Positions 23,661 to 36,128 are shown, counted from the first letter of the stretch. The stretch is 64,000 nucleotides of DNA from Hemileia vastatrix (GCA_030280995.1 JASXTE010000011.1:26747317-26811316), one strand, 5' to 3'. Made by a program: numbers and translations. The notes: a model not told the origin generated them from the sequence alone.

Positions 23661-24221
23661 TTAAAAATTTAAGAAATAAAAATAAAAATTTGGAAATCCT
23701 TTAATTACCATATTTAGAACCCCTCCTAATTTCTTAGTAGCCATTGACCCTTCACCCCTTACCTTACTTACCTGGCTTATCAAAATTTGATTGATCTGAA
23801 GAGAACATCCAAAAGGAGTAAACATTTTACAAGTTTGCAATTCAGGAGGTGCCTTATTAGTTTGATGATTATCTCTTGATGAATTCAAAATTGCTTTCAT
23901 AATTTCATTTCCTAATCCAAGTTCCATGATACAATTATTATCTGGAAAGTAGAGTCCATGGCATTTAATTTTAGCAGGGGAAGGGATTGATCTTCCAGTA
24001 ATCAGATCAATATAACAGAAAAGCAAAAAAGTAAGAATTTTAGAATTGGTTTTTTCAACATGGCTCTGGCTATGAAATCCTCCATAGATGATGATAAAAA
24101 TAGAATAAAAGATATAATCATTACTGAGTTCAACCCATTCCATATCTCTCCAATCAGGAAGTCCAGATTTCTCAGCCAGTTTATGATTAAATTGAAATGC
24201 ATGAATATTTAATTTTTTCAA
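23661..24221 (-). CDS. Unrecognised open frame, possible exon
   Basis: A 186-codon frame is open on the minus strand in DNA where stops are frequent, which makes it less likely to be chance. I recognise no family. Visible features are WRDMEWVELSNDYIFYSIF (hydrophobic, possibly a buried helix), a Cys/His scatter (KIKCHGLYFPDNNCIMELG) and a basic C-terminus. A strong-looking splice donor (CCAG then GTAAGTAAGG) occurs in the frame about 130 bases from its end, so the true exon may stop there at around 23770. It lies just outside the right edge of the palindromic element. It could be a fragment of a host gene or of a transposon gene; function unknown. Confidence 0.3.
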   Translation of the reverse strand: MKKLNIHAFQFNHKLAEKSGLPDWRDMEWVELSNDYIFYSIFIIIYGGFHSQSHVEKTNSKILTFLLFCYIDLITGRSIPSPAKIKCHGLYFPDNNCIMELGLGNEIMKAILNSSRDNHQTNKAPPELQTCKMFTPFGCSLQINQILISQVSKVRGEGSMATKKLGGVLNMVIKGFPNFYFYFLNF

Positions 24222-24254
24222 GCAATTGGTAAAGAAATAATTGTGTGATCCTAA

Positions 24255-25020
24255 GATTTCAGAGATAAAAGCCTAAATAATCAACAGATTAGTTTTTCAG
24301 AAGCCTTATTCTCTAATTATGCAATATAAAAACATGAAATAAATTTGGTGAAATTTAGAAAAATATCTCAACTTTATAGGTCAATATCTCTGCAACAACT
24401 GAAAAAAAATTCAAATCTATTTACAGGAAATAATAGATAGGCTTCAAAAGAATCTTCATCTGAAAGAAAATAAGATTCCAATAAACCTAACCATAATTCT
24501 GACTCTGATTTTTAAAATTTCACAAAAACTTGAAAACTGATGATGAAATTTCCAACAAGATGGAAATAAAAGCCTAGATAAACATCAGATAATAGATTCA
24601 GAATCCTTATTCTCTAATTATGCAATATAAAAACATCAAATACATTAAGTTAAATTTGGAAAAAAGGCTCAACTTTTAAGGACAAAATCTCAGCAAAAAC
24701 TGAACCAAATTCAAACCTGTTTGTGGGAAATAAAAGATAGGCTTCAGGAGAATCTTCATTTATAAGAAATATACCTTAAATAAAACTAAACCTAACCTGT
24801 TACATAAAAACATGAAATATAAAAAAATAAATTGGGAAAAAAGGCTCATCTTTAATGGTAAGTATCTTAGCAACCACTAAACCAAATTAAAATCTTTTTA
24901 TGGAAAATGAAAGGTAATCTTTAAGAGAATATTGAATTAAAATTAAATTAGAATTAAATAAACTTAACCTTAATTCCAAGTCTGATTTTCAAAATTTTAA
25001 AAAACTTGAAAAGTGGTAAT
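24255..25020 (+). repeat. About 300-bp tandem repeat, two full and one shortened copy
   Basis: CTCTAATTATGCAATATAAAAAC at about 24311 recurs at 24612, 301 bp later. Shared blocks include CAACTTT/GGACAAAATCTCAGCAA, AATCTTCAT, and ATAGGCTTCA. A third copy begins near 24800 (ACATAAAAACATGAAAT) but lacks about 120 bp. The array is non-coding and AT-rich. Confidence 0.75.
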
Positions 25021-26599
25021 GGAGACAAGAACAAGAAGAGTTTGATAAGTCCACTGTTATCCAGATTAGAGTCATGCATATATTTAAGTATGATATTTTG
25101 ATAGAAAGAAAGATATATGTATAGGAATTAAAAAAAGGAGAGGAAACTTACCTTGATTGAAAAGTAGGAAAAATAGAGTGAGAAATATTGATATTGGAAT
25201 TTGGGGAAATTGAATATGGAGCAAGTGAAATGCATAAATAATGTTCAATTTATGTGTTTTAATGAAATGGAACCAAAAAAAAGTGAAATAGGGGAAAGGG
25301 GGGATAATGACCATTTCAAGGAGGGATGAAGAGTAGGGTGATGGAGCTAAAAAAGAAAGAAAAAAGGGAGAGAAAAAAAGGTTAATTTTACCATAAAAAT
25401 CATAAATAACCACATACAAAAATATCTAGATAAAAAAAAGAAAAATAAAACAGAAAAAAAATCAAAAAAAATTATAATTACTTACTTGGAGAGATGAGAT
25501 GAGAAAATAAATAAAACCAAATTATTTGAGGGATGTTTGAGGAGAGGAGGAAAGGATATGTGGGATGAATGAAAAAAAGAAACAGTGAAAAATTATTTGA
25601 TTGCAGAAAATATGTGTTTTCATGTTGAGCTGGTGAATGAAAACAAATGAGACATCCAAAAAAGAAACATTCAGCATAAATTTAAAATAAAAATGATTAT
25701 GCAAAAAATTAAAATAACAAATTAAGTGAATAAAGCACATAAGTTGAACATTTGGAGAGTATTAAAAAAATTAAAAGGGTTGTCTTTCAAAATGTTGAAG
25801 GGTGATTGGCATAATGACAGAGCATATGCTGGTTCAAAGAATATTTGAAATTCAAGGGAGGTGAGAGCTGGTGCAGGTTTAGGATCCTCTTCTTTATAAA
25901 GATCATTGAAAAGACATATAAGCTAAAGTTTCTTCCAAACCCAAGTCAGAATCAGAGTCAGTAGCTAAAGCTAAACTTATATCATTCATAGCTGACTGAA
26001 TATGCTTCCTAGTACAGAGGTACTTTATTTTTGTCAGTAGAAAAGGTTTTTGGTAGAAGGTTTAGGTGATGAGTGGGAAGTGGGAAGTCATAATTTGCAC
26101 CAAATGAGCAGGTGGGGTATGTAGATAAAAAAAAGTTATGTGTTGGCTACCAAAATTAAGTAGCATAAAGTGAAGAGAGACATAAGGATGGCATCTGCAA
26201 TTATATGTCATGTGACTTTCTGACAAATCAATCATGGATGTGATGAGTTTGGGATCAGGAATTAAAAATGGAAATATGGGTATAAGAGGTGAAATAATGC
26301 AATATTGTGCAATTCTTATTTACTAGCGCCAGGTATAGTAGATAACAATCTTCCACAATTAATATTGTCTGATCCTGGAGAAAACAATTCCTGATCCCTA
26401 ATTGTGGATCTCTGAACATTGACACCCCCTATTAAGGGTATTTATATTTTATAAAAGGTATAATGCAATATTTTTTATGCCTTCTAGAAAGAGTAGTTTA
26501 CTGAATGTCAGTAGGAGCTTGATAGAGGTATTCAGGACCATAGTTGAAATATGATCTGAAGTAGGAAAAGAAGATAGTCTCTTCATTGCAGCAATGCAT
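25021..26599. other. Gene-free AT- and purine-rich DNA; possible copia LTR end
   Basis: Two A-rich stretches (25420-25480 and 25535-25600) dominate the left part. On the minus strand AATAGGGGG followed by TGTCAATGTTC at 26424 has the form of a polypurine tract and a copia 3' LTR start; no pol precedes it, so this is weak. Nothing else is supportable. Confidence 0.35.
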
Positions 26600-27913
26600 T
26601 GTGGTAGTTTAAAGCTTATTATGGCACTAAAGAATATAAAAAATGGATCTTTGGGGGATGAATTAATTTTTAAATGGTTATATTAAAGAAATTGAGTATT
26701 AAAAGTGGTTAAAAAGCGTAAATTTTTGAGACAAGATTTAATGAATAATTACTAGACAGGATATACAAGTATAGGTCTAAAGGTGAATGGAAAACAAATT
26801 CAGGAGTCTCAAGAGCCTTTGAAAATTTTTGTGGAATTTTATCTATTTTTCTGCAATTTTTAATAATTTTATAAAGTATTTTTGATTATTTCTGATTCTT
26901 AATAATTTACTTAACTTTGATTATTTTTTACTAGGTGAATAGGGCTGCAAAGTATACCAAAACTTGAATGGATTATAAAGGAAAGGTAGCTCTATCATCT
27001 GTAATTTGTCTATATTTTTATTGGGATTTTAAAGATTCTAATTAGGGGGTATCAAAGTTAGAAATTTGCCATTTCAAAATACCTCTTTTTTCCATCAAAT
27101 TAACCATGACTATTTTTTTAAATATGACATATTGTGCCCCAAAAACACCTTTTTATTGAGAGTTAATTTCAATTTTGTGGCTTTCTATTTGTGTTGTGAA
27201 ATGCCTTTTAAATAATTAAAAATTTCTAACTTTGATATCCCCTATTGAGTCTGGAAGTCTATACAAGCTCTGGAATGTTCTGGACAAGCTCCATACAAAC
27301 TCTGGTGATCTCTGGATGAGCTCCAGAATTCTCCAGTTAGGAAAAAATAAGCACATGACATACTACACATATGGAGCCTGTAGATTCAAAATTAGACATC
27401 ATATAGATCATATAGAGACCAACCAGTAACTTAACAACCAGCCACAACAACACATATCATAACAATCATTTATTATTTTCATAACAAATTATAAAAATTG
27501 TAATACTCTTATATATATAGCACTTTTACATAAAAAATTAATTAATTTCACTCATCATCATAAATAATAGCTTATAGGGTACCATTATAAAGGTATAATA
27601 ATCAGTGATCTGAATTTAACAACTAAATAATAAAAAAGTAAAAGATTCATAAAAACATATTATTCAATCATTTATATAACTTTTCTGAATACAGATTCAC
27701 TGTTGTGAATCTCAACCTCATTATAAAGAACACTGATTCTACATCTCAACACCTTTAATAAAAAATAGTTTATTGGTCATCTCTTATTAAGTAGAGGATT
27801 TAGCTTAGTTAGTTGTGAGCTCTTTATTTACTTAAAGGAACAGGGTTTTTTTTGGTTTATCCAACTCCCTTGGATTCTGCTTACAGCAAGGTGACTGTAA
27901 GAGTCTTTCTACA
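26600..27913 (+). repeat. Element C 5' LTR
   Basis: It starts TGTGGTAGTTTAAAGC and ends TCTTTCTACA. It aligns along its length with the 3' LTR (TGTAGAAGTCAAAAGTTTATC onward) except for a 198-bp MITE at 27045-27242. Without the MITE its length is about 1.1 kb. The LTRs have many differences, so the insertion is old compared with element D. Confidence 0.85.
27045..27242. mobile_element. 198-bp MITE, copy 1 (GGGGGTATC ends)
   Basis: Terminal inverted repeats GGGGGTATCAAAGTTAGAAA and, on the other strand, GGGGATATCAAAGTTAGAAA extend 23 bp with one mismatch. The insertion splits the 5' LTR of element C; related LTRs (8495, 38280) show the uninterrupted site TTCTAATTGAG or TTCTCATTGAG. Flanks read TA on both sides; comparison with the empty sites fits an ATT duplication instead, so the target length is unsettled. 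It is non-coding. A second copy lies at 32057-32255 in the same host element. Confidence 0.85.
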
Positions 27914-27914
27914 T

Positions 27915-27934
27915 TGGTGTCTCCCAACATGGGG
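27915..27934 (+). promoter_or_regulatory. Element C primer binding site
   Basis: Immediately after the LTR end (TCTACA, one T) comes TGGTGTCTCCCAACATGGGG. A TGG start matches the complement of a tRNA CCA end, as expected for a tRNA-primed Ty3 element. I do not name the tRNA. This differs from element D, which appears self-primed. Confidence 0.65.
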
Positions 27935-28050
27935 TTCAAATTTTCTGGTTTTTAATTGATCTTACTTGGTATCTGGACTATCTTATCCTGAAAGAGGCTT
28001 ATTTAATGAAAACTTATCTTATGTTAACGGTTTAATCTTATACTTTTGGG

Positions 28051-29288
28051 ATGTCTTCTGCTGCTGGATCTGGTGATTCTCTTCCTGTCAATGCTTTGGT
28101 CACAATTGTTTCTTGGGATGGCCCCAAGTTTAATTGGGAAGAAGTTTAATGGTTTCTAAATAATTATGATGCTGCTGCTGCTGATAATGGGGCTTCACAT
28201 TTGGACATGGTGAATTAGGTTAAGTTCTTCATTGTTGATAGTGAAGTGGAATTGGAGTTTATTGTGATGGAAGGTTATAAGAAGTGGGACTGGTCAAATT
28301 GTCAAAGGAGATGGTTGATAGATGGGGTATTAGGTACCTTGGAAAGATTGTCAGCAAATGGAAAGCTAAAGGTAGTGTTTCTTATATAGTGGACTTCAAA
28401 AATTAATGCAGGCATTTTACTGAATTGGTGGATTATCTAATTCTGATTGAGGAGATTGGTCATGAAAATCAGGTAAATGATTTGTTTTGGTCAGAGTTTA
28501 GTGGAGATATCAGGATAGATGTTTTGAAGGAGTTGTCTAGGAACCACAAGATGAAGGACATTCCAAATTGGAAACAGCAATTACCTGCTTTGGAGGTCAT
28601 CAAAGAGAATATTCAGGCTTACTTGAAACTAATGGGTTTGGATCATCATCAAGAATCCTGTACTCAATCTGTTAGCAAGGTTAGTGAAGTTTTGGCAAGA
28701 AAAAATGATATTAAGGTCATGTCTCAAGAAGAAAAGAAGTCTCAGTTGGATCAGCCTGTTGCTAAGGTTGAGGTGAATGTTGATAATAAAATGGTGTATC
28801 ATTTAGCTGAATTAACTAAGAAGCTCAAAATATTTTTTCAAGAAACTCAAACGGCCAACAGAGCTCCTGTGGCTTCATCTTCAACTTCTTCTTCTTATCA
28901 GTCAAGAGGCTATGAGAGGAAGACTTATGGTAATAATGGAAATGGAAACCAGTTTAATAAACATGGAAATGGTAATGGTGGAAATAATTATCAAGGTGGA
29001 TATGGAAAACCTAGGGTGTGCTCCTATTGTAATAGGAGGGGGCCCAAAGCAGCTGATTGTTATTTTTTGGATACAGAATTGCAAGCTGGAAGATTAAAAT
29101 TTGTTGGAAAGGTTTATAAATTTTCTTATGGATCTTTCATCAAACCCAGTGACGGGCAAGCACTGTTGGATTTTTTTTGGAGTAATTTAATGGCTGAAGG
29201 GAGAGCCAGATTTGAAGAATTAACTGGTGATGATGATGAAAAGACTAAAGGTGTGAAAAAGAGTGGTGGTACTGACGGTGGAAAATAA
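28051..29288 (+). pseudogene. Element C gag
   Basis: Translation begins at the ATG at 28051 (MSSAAGSGDSLPVNALV), runs through capsid-like sequence with several stops (WDGPKFNWEEV, then a stop), and is open from 28425 to 29288. The open part has a helical region, a Gly/Asn/Tyr-rich linker and a degraded zinc knuckle (CSYCNRRGPKAADC) in which the His position reads Pro. After the knuckle come conserved-looking aromatic residues and a charged tail. The order matches the gag of basidiomycete Ty3 elements known to me. It would form the particle in an active element. Confidence 0.7.
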
Positions 29289-29299
29289 GATAAGTGTAA

Positions 29300-30560
29300 A
29301 GAAAATGAGGTAAGTTAGGCCACTTTTAAAACTTCATATGGTGGACTAGAGTTGGGAATGGTTGAAGGGTGGATAGAAACTGGATAATCGGGGAATATGA
29401 TGTTGATTCTTCTAGAAGAAAAGCTGCTACTATGGCTAAAAGTAGCAATCAGATCCATCTTAGGGCTAAAATGGGAAAGACTTATAGTAAAAATATTGAG
29501 AAGAAATTTATAAAATTCAGAAGTGAATGGCTGATATGGGGCCTTAAAGTTATGGAAAATTTGATATAAACAGTCAGCCTATGCCTGTGGAAGAAGAATC
29601 TGATTTTGAGGACAATGTACCAATAGTTTCTCTTCCCAGACCAAGTTTTGCTGGTCCTACTCCTATGAAGGGAGTAAGGAGAACCAGTGATGGATCTGGA
29701 TTGGTGAAAGAAGCTGGTGATTGAGCTAGGGGTATTGTAGATGAAGATGCTATTATGGGGGGTGAAGATGGCAATACAGGTCCTCAAGAGGCTCCCAAGG
29801 ACAAGGTTGTTAAAACTAAAGTTCAATATGAAAGGCCAGTAGTATCGTTTCAAGAAAATGCTACTGAGAAGGTTTTGGTAGAGTGAATCAACTCCAGGTT
29901 CTTTTATCTTTAGGTGAATTATTTACAATTAGTCCTGCCCTTTGAGAGAAGCAACAGAAGAATCAGAAAAGGAGAAGGGTATCAGTTGGTAAGGTGGATT
30001 ATATATGTGAGAATGCGGAAAATTTTGGAGAGGAAGTGGAAACTCATTTTTCTGCACCCCTAGGGTATTTAATGGTGATCTTAAATGGGAAAGAGGTGAA
30101 GGCCCTGGGGGATTCTGTGTCACAAATTAATTTTATTTCTTTAGAGAAAGCAACTATTATAGGCTTGCCAATCAAAGCTGGAACTGGTGGTAATTTAAGA
30201 GGCATAGGTGGATATGCAACCAAACTTATGGGTATGGCTCAAAATTTCAAATTAAGTGTTTCTGGATCTGTTGGGAAAGTGCACTTTTATGTGGCAAGGG
30301 GATCTGTAAAAATGGTTCTTGGTGGGCCCTTTTTGATGGACTTTGAAGCTAGGATAGGTTACAAAAGTTGCATAAGAATTAGTTTAGAGATTACTTGTGA
30401 CAATATGAGAAGGCTTCATCTACGTTTAGCACCTCTAGGAGATGATGGCTGGGAAAAAAGGCCTGGTATTACTACTATGTGTCAGTGTTGTAGTTGTGCC
30501 AAGAAGAGGCAAAGTAAATGGTTAGCCTCTGGTGAATTTATTAAAAATGGTAAGTATTAA
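29300..30560 (+). pseudogene. Element C linker and aspartic protease
   Basis: The first part (29369-29890) gives fragmentary basic and acidic linker sequence with stops. The open frame from about 29994 to 30560 contains the protease: KEVKALGDSVSQINFISLE, where the catalytic D-S/T-G reads D-S-V, then a glycine-rich flap region and VLGGPFLMDFEARI, the usual second conserved block (LGRPFL-like). Loss of the Gly after the catalytic Asp would inactivate it. It cleaves gag-pol in working relatives. Confidence 0.7.
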
Positions 30561-31499
30561 GACAATTTTTTTTTTGGAGTAGTTGAGGCTGATTGCTCTA
30601 ATGTTGTAATCTCTCCTCAAGAAGAAATCCCAGATTGAATTATGTCAGCTCACTTGAAGATAATTCAAGTAGATTCTCAATTATTTTCTGTTAATTTTTC
30701 TTGGAATGTCATTATTTTCTCGATTTTTCTATATTTTTATTATCTTTATCAAATTATTCTATAAAATATAAAAATAGCCCAAAGGGAAAGATGGGATTTA
30801 TTATGTTGGATAAAAATTGGAAAGGGAATTGGGTTAATTATGGGGATATTAGGGAAGGATTATTTTATGGCATTCAGAGAAAAGATTAACTGCAATTATC
30901 ACATCAAAATCCACAAAAAAATCTTAGTATAATTGATTCACAAAAAAATGATATTTGTGAGGATTCTATTTCTTTCCTCCAGCAAGAGGTTAAGCTGCCA
31001 ACTTTATTTACTGGTGATTTTAAGATGGAAGATGAAAGGGAAAAAGTTTTTGGAGAATTATATGATATATATGATATATTAGACAAAGGAAAAGGTAGTG
31101 GTAGTGATAAAAATTAAAATAATTAAAATAATAATTATGTTTCAACTTACTCTACTTCTGATTCTGGTTCTGAAGCTGATGAAAATTATTATGAAAAACT
31201 ATATAATGGTGAAACTATAATGGATCAAACATCTCAAGTAAAAGTGGATGTCGGCCCAGAAAAATATAAAAAGGTATGAAATAAAATTAGGCCAATTAAT
31301 GAGCCTCTTCCAGCTGAATGAAAGCTGCCTTTGAGAAGAACAGCTTTATCAAGAGATTCATATGACTGTTCTTTAGTCAAGAACCACCTTAATTTTCTGT
31401 AACTTCTAGGATCACTTTCAAGAGATTAGAGGTTGTTAATTTTGAACCTGAAGAATGGCTGTCAGGTGAAGAAAAAGTTTGTTGTTGGATGTAATGGTT

Positions 31500-33120
31500 A
31501 GAGGGAGAAGGACATTTCATTTTTAGAAGAGGAGAGAGTTGTGTTAAAGCATCTTTATGGGAAGCCGTACAAGATTCTAGTTGTTTGCTATGAACCATGG
31601 AAACAGAAACCAAATCCTATACCTGCTGCTTTAAAGGAAGATTATATCAAAGTCATTAGAGAAAGAATTCAAACTGGATTATATGAAAAATCATCATCAA
31701 GCTATTCAAGTCCAGTATTCTGTATTAAAAACCCTAATGGAAAGCTTAAGGTAGTTCATGCTTTAAGTGAACTAAATAGGGTTATGATTAAACATGCAGG
31801 AATACCACTAGCACCAAGGAGTTTGTAGAGATGTTTTCAGGGAGAGTGTGTTATGGTTTAGGAGATATACTGGGGGGAAATGATGAAAGAGATTTGCATC
31901 CATACTCTAGACCTCTTACAAACTTTTATACACCACTTGGATAATTACAATTAACAAGATTACCTCAAGGAGAAACAAATTCAGTCTCTGTATATCAAGC
32001 TCAGATGGCTTGGACTTTACATGAAAAAATTCATAAATAGGCTAGTATATTTATTAGGGGGTATCAAAGATAGAAATCTTCCATTTCAAAATACCTCTTT
32101 TTTCCACCAAATTAACCATGATTATTTTTTAAAATATGCCATATTGTGCCCCAAAAAACACCTTTTTACTGAGAATTAATGTCAAGTTTTTGGCTTTCTA
32201 TTTGTGTTGTGAAATACCTTTTAAATAATTACAAATCTCTAACTTTGATACCCCCTAATGTAGATGGTAGAATAAAAAGACCTTCAGCAGATTATGGTTA
32301 TAAAGTATTGAAGGAGAATCCAGAAATACAAAAATCTATCTGGGAATACGCTGTTATTTTAGAGAGGACTTTTTTTAGGATAGAAGAGGCTGGTTTAAAA
32401 ATTTCAGGTTCCAAATTTTCTTGTTGTGTGCCAGCTTTGGAGATCTTAGGCCATATGGTATGTAGAGATGGTAGGATTATGTTGAAGAAGAAATTATATA
32501 AAATTCAGTCCTGGCCAAGACCCAAGAATATGACCAAAGTCAGAGGGTTTTTAGGTGTTTGTGTTTATGTCAGAATTTTTATCAAGGAATTTCCTTCATT
32601 GGCTACTCCTTTGAGACAGTTGACTAGGAAGGATTCTGAATGGGAGTGGGATGGAGAGTGTGAAGAGGCATTTATTAGGTTAAAGAAAGTAGTTGGGGAA
32701 GATATAATCCTGAACAAGTTTGATTATGGGAAAGATGCAGGCTGGATTTATTTAGAAGTGGATTCAAGTCAGATTGCTTCTGGGGCGGTTCTGGATCAAA
32801 TGGATAAAGCAGGTTACATAAGACCATTCATGTATGAATCTGAGGTTTTTACTGAGGTGGAATCAAGATATTTTCAACCAAAATTAGAGCTTTGTGGTGT
32901 GTAAAAAAACTTAAAGAGACTTCAAAATATTTTTTTGGGAAAACACTTTGAATTGCTAGTTGATTTCAAATCTTTGATTCAAATGATCAATTCCCCTAGT
33001 TTACCAAATGGGCCCATGACTGTATGGGTAGCTTTTATTCAACAATTTTATATTGATTTAGTTCACAAGCCTGGAAAGATTTTTATTATTCCTCATGGAT
33101 TATCAAGAAGACCACCTACT
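31500..33120 (+). pseudogene. Element C reverse transcriptase and RNase H, split by a MITE
   Basis: 31541-31828 gives the RT fingers (PIPAALKEDYIKVIRERI and FCIKNPNGKLKVVHALSELN). A further stretch to about 32055 gives GLGDI, TRLPQGETNS and MAWTLHEKIHK, after which the MITE at 32057-32255 interrupts. Beyond it the frame resumes with DYGYKVLKENPEIQKSIWEY, LEILGHMV and FLGVCVYVRIF, followed by RNase H (LEVDSSQIASGAVL, QPKLELCGV) and a conserved end HKPGKIFIIPHGLSRRP. The residues at the MITE edge, FIN then VDG, sit where the catalytic F-I-D-D is expected, so the active site is lost. Stops at 31826 and 32902. Confidence 0.8.
32057..32255. mobile_element. 199-bp MITE, copy 2 (GGGGGTATC ends)
   Basis: Ends GGGGGTATCAAAGATAGAAA and, reverse-complemented, GGGGGTATCAAAGTTAGAGA. 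The body matches copy 1 (27045-27242) along its length, including CCATTTCAAAATACCTC and GGCTTTCTATTTGTGTTGTG. TA flanks both sides, and removing the element with one TA restores an in-frame coding sequence (TTT ATT AAT GTA GAT) of the reverse transcriptase. It therefore entered while, or not long after, the host frame could be read. Confidence 0.9.
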
Positions 33121-33206
33121 GAAGATGATTCTGACTCAGATGAATTGGATGAAGATATACCTGTAATCAAGGCCAGCACAAAAGGTTCTGAAGACATTCC
33201 TTACCT

Positions 33207-33344
33207 CCCCCATGAGGTTAAACTGGCTGGATTAACATTTTTCAATAAATATGAAGAATACTTTCCCCATGAGGTTAAACTGGCTGGATTAATATCTGTG
33301 GATAGAGATGATGAATAGCTCCACCATGAGGGTAAACTGGAAAA
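33207..33344 (+). repeat. 57-bp coding repeat with CATGAGGTTAAACTGG motif
   Basis: CATGAGG(T/G)TAAACTGG occurs at 33211, 33268 and 33325, exactly 57 bp apart, within the acidic linker after RNase H (protein PHEVKLAGL twice; the third lies past a stop). Similar motifs occur in the untranslated region behind the integrase (35040-35150 and 36535-36905). Confidence 0.75.
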
Positions 33345-35035
33345 TAATAAAAATATGATAAATTATGTGCTTGGGGATTTTGATGATGGTGTAGATAAAT
33401 TTGGTAAAAAAGAGGTTAAATATTTTGTGTATATGGAAGAGGATGTTGAAATAGTGTGGGATGGTAAAAATTTTGTGAATGGTGTATATGTTGAAGTTTT
33501 ACAAAATTTGGTTAAAGAGAGGATGGGTTTTAATAAAAATTTGGTTCAAAAGAGGTTGGATGAAGATTATTATTATGATGATGAAAAGAGTAAAGGGGAA
33601 AAAGAAGGAATTGTGGATGATAAAAGGCTAGAAGGTTCAAAGATGGAAATTTAAAAAATCTTTTATGATAAAAGGCAAAGTCAAGTTTTGAAGTTATTGG
33701 CTCATTTTTGTACAGGTGATCTAGGAAACAGGGAAGTTTCTGTAGATATAATATTAATTGATTTTCATGATGATGTTTGGGGACAGACTTGATTTCATTA
33801 TAAAATGGTTAAATATTTATTAACATTAGAAAAGGTGGAAAAAAGAGATAATGATGAATGGGTGGCTATCAAAGGGAATTCACTGGCATTTTATCTCTTC
33901 AGAAGAAGATTAATGAGAAGGAGGTATCCAAATCCTCAAGTAGTTATTACTTAAAATAAAGGGCAATAATTGGTTATGAAATCACTGAATGAAGATCTTG
34001 GGCATAGAAGAGTTGGTGAAACTTATAGACAAATTGCTGGTAGATTTTGGTGGCCTGGTATGAAGATGACTGTTAAAAAATGGGTTCAGTCATTTGAAGA
34101 ATGTTAAAGAAAAGTTATTTAAGGTCAAAGAAACCTGGAAATGTAACCTGTGAAAAAACTCTTTTTGGTAGGATTATTTTGGATGCTGTTCATGTTAAGG
34201 AGGGGAGATATAAATATTTGATTGTAGCCAGTGATGATTTATCTGGTGGGTAGAGGCAGCGCCTCTTATTAATTTGAATTCCAGGAATGTGGCAGATTCT
34301 TAATGAAAAATTAAGTATATAGGTATGGAGTGATGAAGTTGGTAAATTTTGATGGAGGTCCTGAATTTGGGACAGAGTTTAAAGAGGCTATATAAAAATT
34401 TGGATTAAAGGTAAGGGTAGTAACCCCATATTATCCTGAAGCTAAAGGAATGGTAGAAAGAGAGGATGCTTTAGTTAAAATTTGTGGAGCAAGTGCTGAA
34501 AAGGGGGGGCACCATTAAACTTTAGTTTTATTTGCTGAAAGAATCACTTCCAAAAGGAAAACTGAATATTCACCATACAGACTAGTTTTTGGAGAGAAAA
34601 CAGTTTTACCAGTTGATTTTGAGGCTGAATCATATCTTGGAGTAGATTGGGACACAGTCAATACTACTGAAGAATTATTTTGTGCAAGAATGGTTCAGGT
34701 AGAAAAGAAAGAAGAGACTCTAGAAAAGGTATATTCAAAAATGAGAAATATTAGGAACCAGTCAGTTAGATATTGGGTAAAGAGGTTGGCTCACAGATTA
34801 AGGAAGCCATTGAAAACTGGAGATATGCTTTTGGTGTATAATAGGAGTTTGGAAAGTCAGTGAGGAAAATTTTTTGAAGATAGGTGGAATTGACCATACA
34901 GAGTTAGAGAACAGGCATTTGGGGGTTCATATTTGTTAGAAGAGTTGGATTGAGTGGTTTTTAAAAATAGGGTAGCTGCTGATTAAGTCAAGTGGTTCTA
35001 TCCTAGGGGCACAAGGTGCGTTGAAGTATAAATCT
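33345..35035 (+). pseudogene. Element C integrase
   Basis: After an acidic spacer (33355-33654) the integrase can be followed in fragments: LGHRRVGETYRQIAGRFWWPGMK (N-terminal zinc region, ending SFEEC), a core with VNFDGGPEFGTEF and VVTPYYPEAKGMVERED, then FAERITSKRKTEYSPYRLVFGEKTVLPVDFEAESYLGVDW, and a tail PLKTGDMLLVYNRSLES with WFYPRGT near 35010. Stops and frameshifts occur at about ten places. The core keeps D in FDGGPEF and E in MVERE. The pattern is the long integrase of the basidiomycete lineage; no chromodomain follows. Confidence 0.8.
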
Positions 35036-35988
35036 TAAATGAGGATAAAGTACCTACCATCTTTTAGAAGATTTCCTCCAAAATGAGGATAAACTACTTT
35101 ATCATTGTTTAAAGAAGATTTACTCTGCATGAGAGTATAAACTAGATCTATCATTAAAATTGTCAATCATTAAATTCAAATGTTGAATGTTTATGGCGAA
35201 GAATTGTGTTGAACTGTATTTATTTTTGTTAGAAGTGTTCACAGGGGAACCTACTAAATTTAATATTGGCAAGTTTGGGGGTAATTGATGGGCTAGCTGC
35301 TCTATGAAAAATTACCCCACAATGTTTGTTACAATAGTTTCCCTCTTTCTAGTTGAATCCTGGCTTTTTTTTGTTATATAGGAAGTCCACTAAAACTATA
35401 AACTGGATCAACACAATGCCAAATGATTAAGTTCATTTGAAGCTGGATTCAAGGAATTTTATTTTATTTTATTTTTTATTATAGAAATTCTCTTATGCTT
35501 GAATGTTATATATTAGAATTTTACTTTTAAATTTTATTTTAAATTAATTTTTTCACAGATAAGGATCACTGGTGGTATCCAATCATTTTTACAAATTGGA
35601 GGGACCCCCCCCCCCAGTGATCATTTTTATTTTTTGTTTGTTATGTTTTTCAAAATTTTTCAAAAACTATTTATTTTTTTTCAATTTCTTTTTTGTGTAT
35701 CCTGTTGAGTTTCTAACGATTGTGCTTTCTAACTCAATAATATATTGATTAAAAATATTTTTACTTTTTCTCACTATCTTACTACTACTTAATACCTATC
35801 TTTATAAAGTGTACTGAATACTATATTGATAGGTTAAATAAATAGGTTAAACAATGGTGATAACAACTACATATATATTGCTCTTTGTTACTACAATACA
35901 ATCATTGATTGTTATTGCAATACTATCAGTAACCAAAATTAATCACAGATTATGTGTTACTTGTAATTCCTTGTTACAATCAATCATA

Positions 35989-36128
35989 GGTTGGCTCATC
36001 AGCCTTTGCCAACTTTATCTGATATTGTAACTCACAAGATCTTATTTGTCTTATAAAAGGTTGGCTCATCAGCATTTGCCAACTCCATCTGATCTTGTAA
36101 CTCACAAGATCTCATTTGTCTTATAAAA
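35989..36128 (+). repeat. 70-bp tandem duplication
   Basis: Two units, 35989-36058 and 36059-36128, are each exactly 70 bp and start GGTTGGCTCATCAGC. They differ at only about five positions and end with TTATAAAA. Each unit contains an inverted repeat around ATCTTGTAACTCACAAGAT. Confidence 0.9.

Noticed and set aside
25084..25740. Minus-strand Phe/Leu-rich frames as membrane proteins
   Set aside because: A-rich plus strand gives Phe-rich minus frames by chance; no motif or intron signal supports them.
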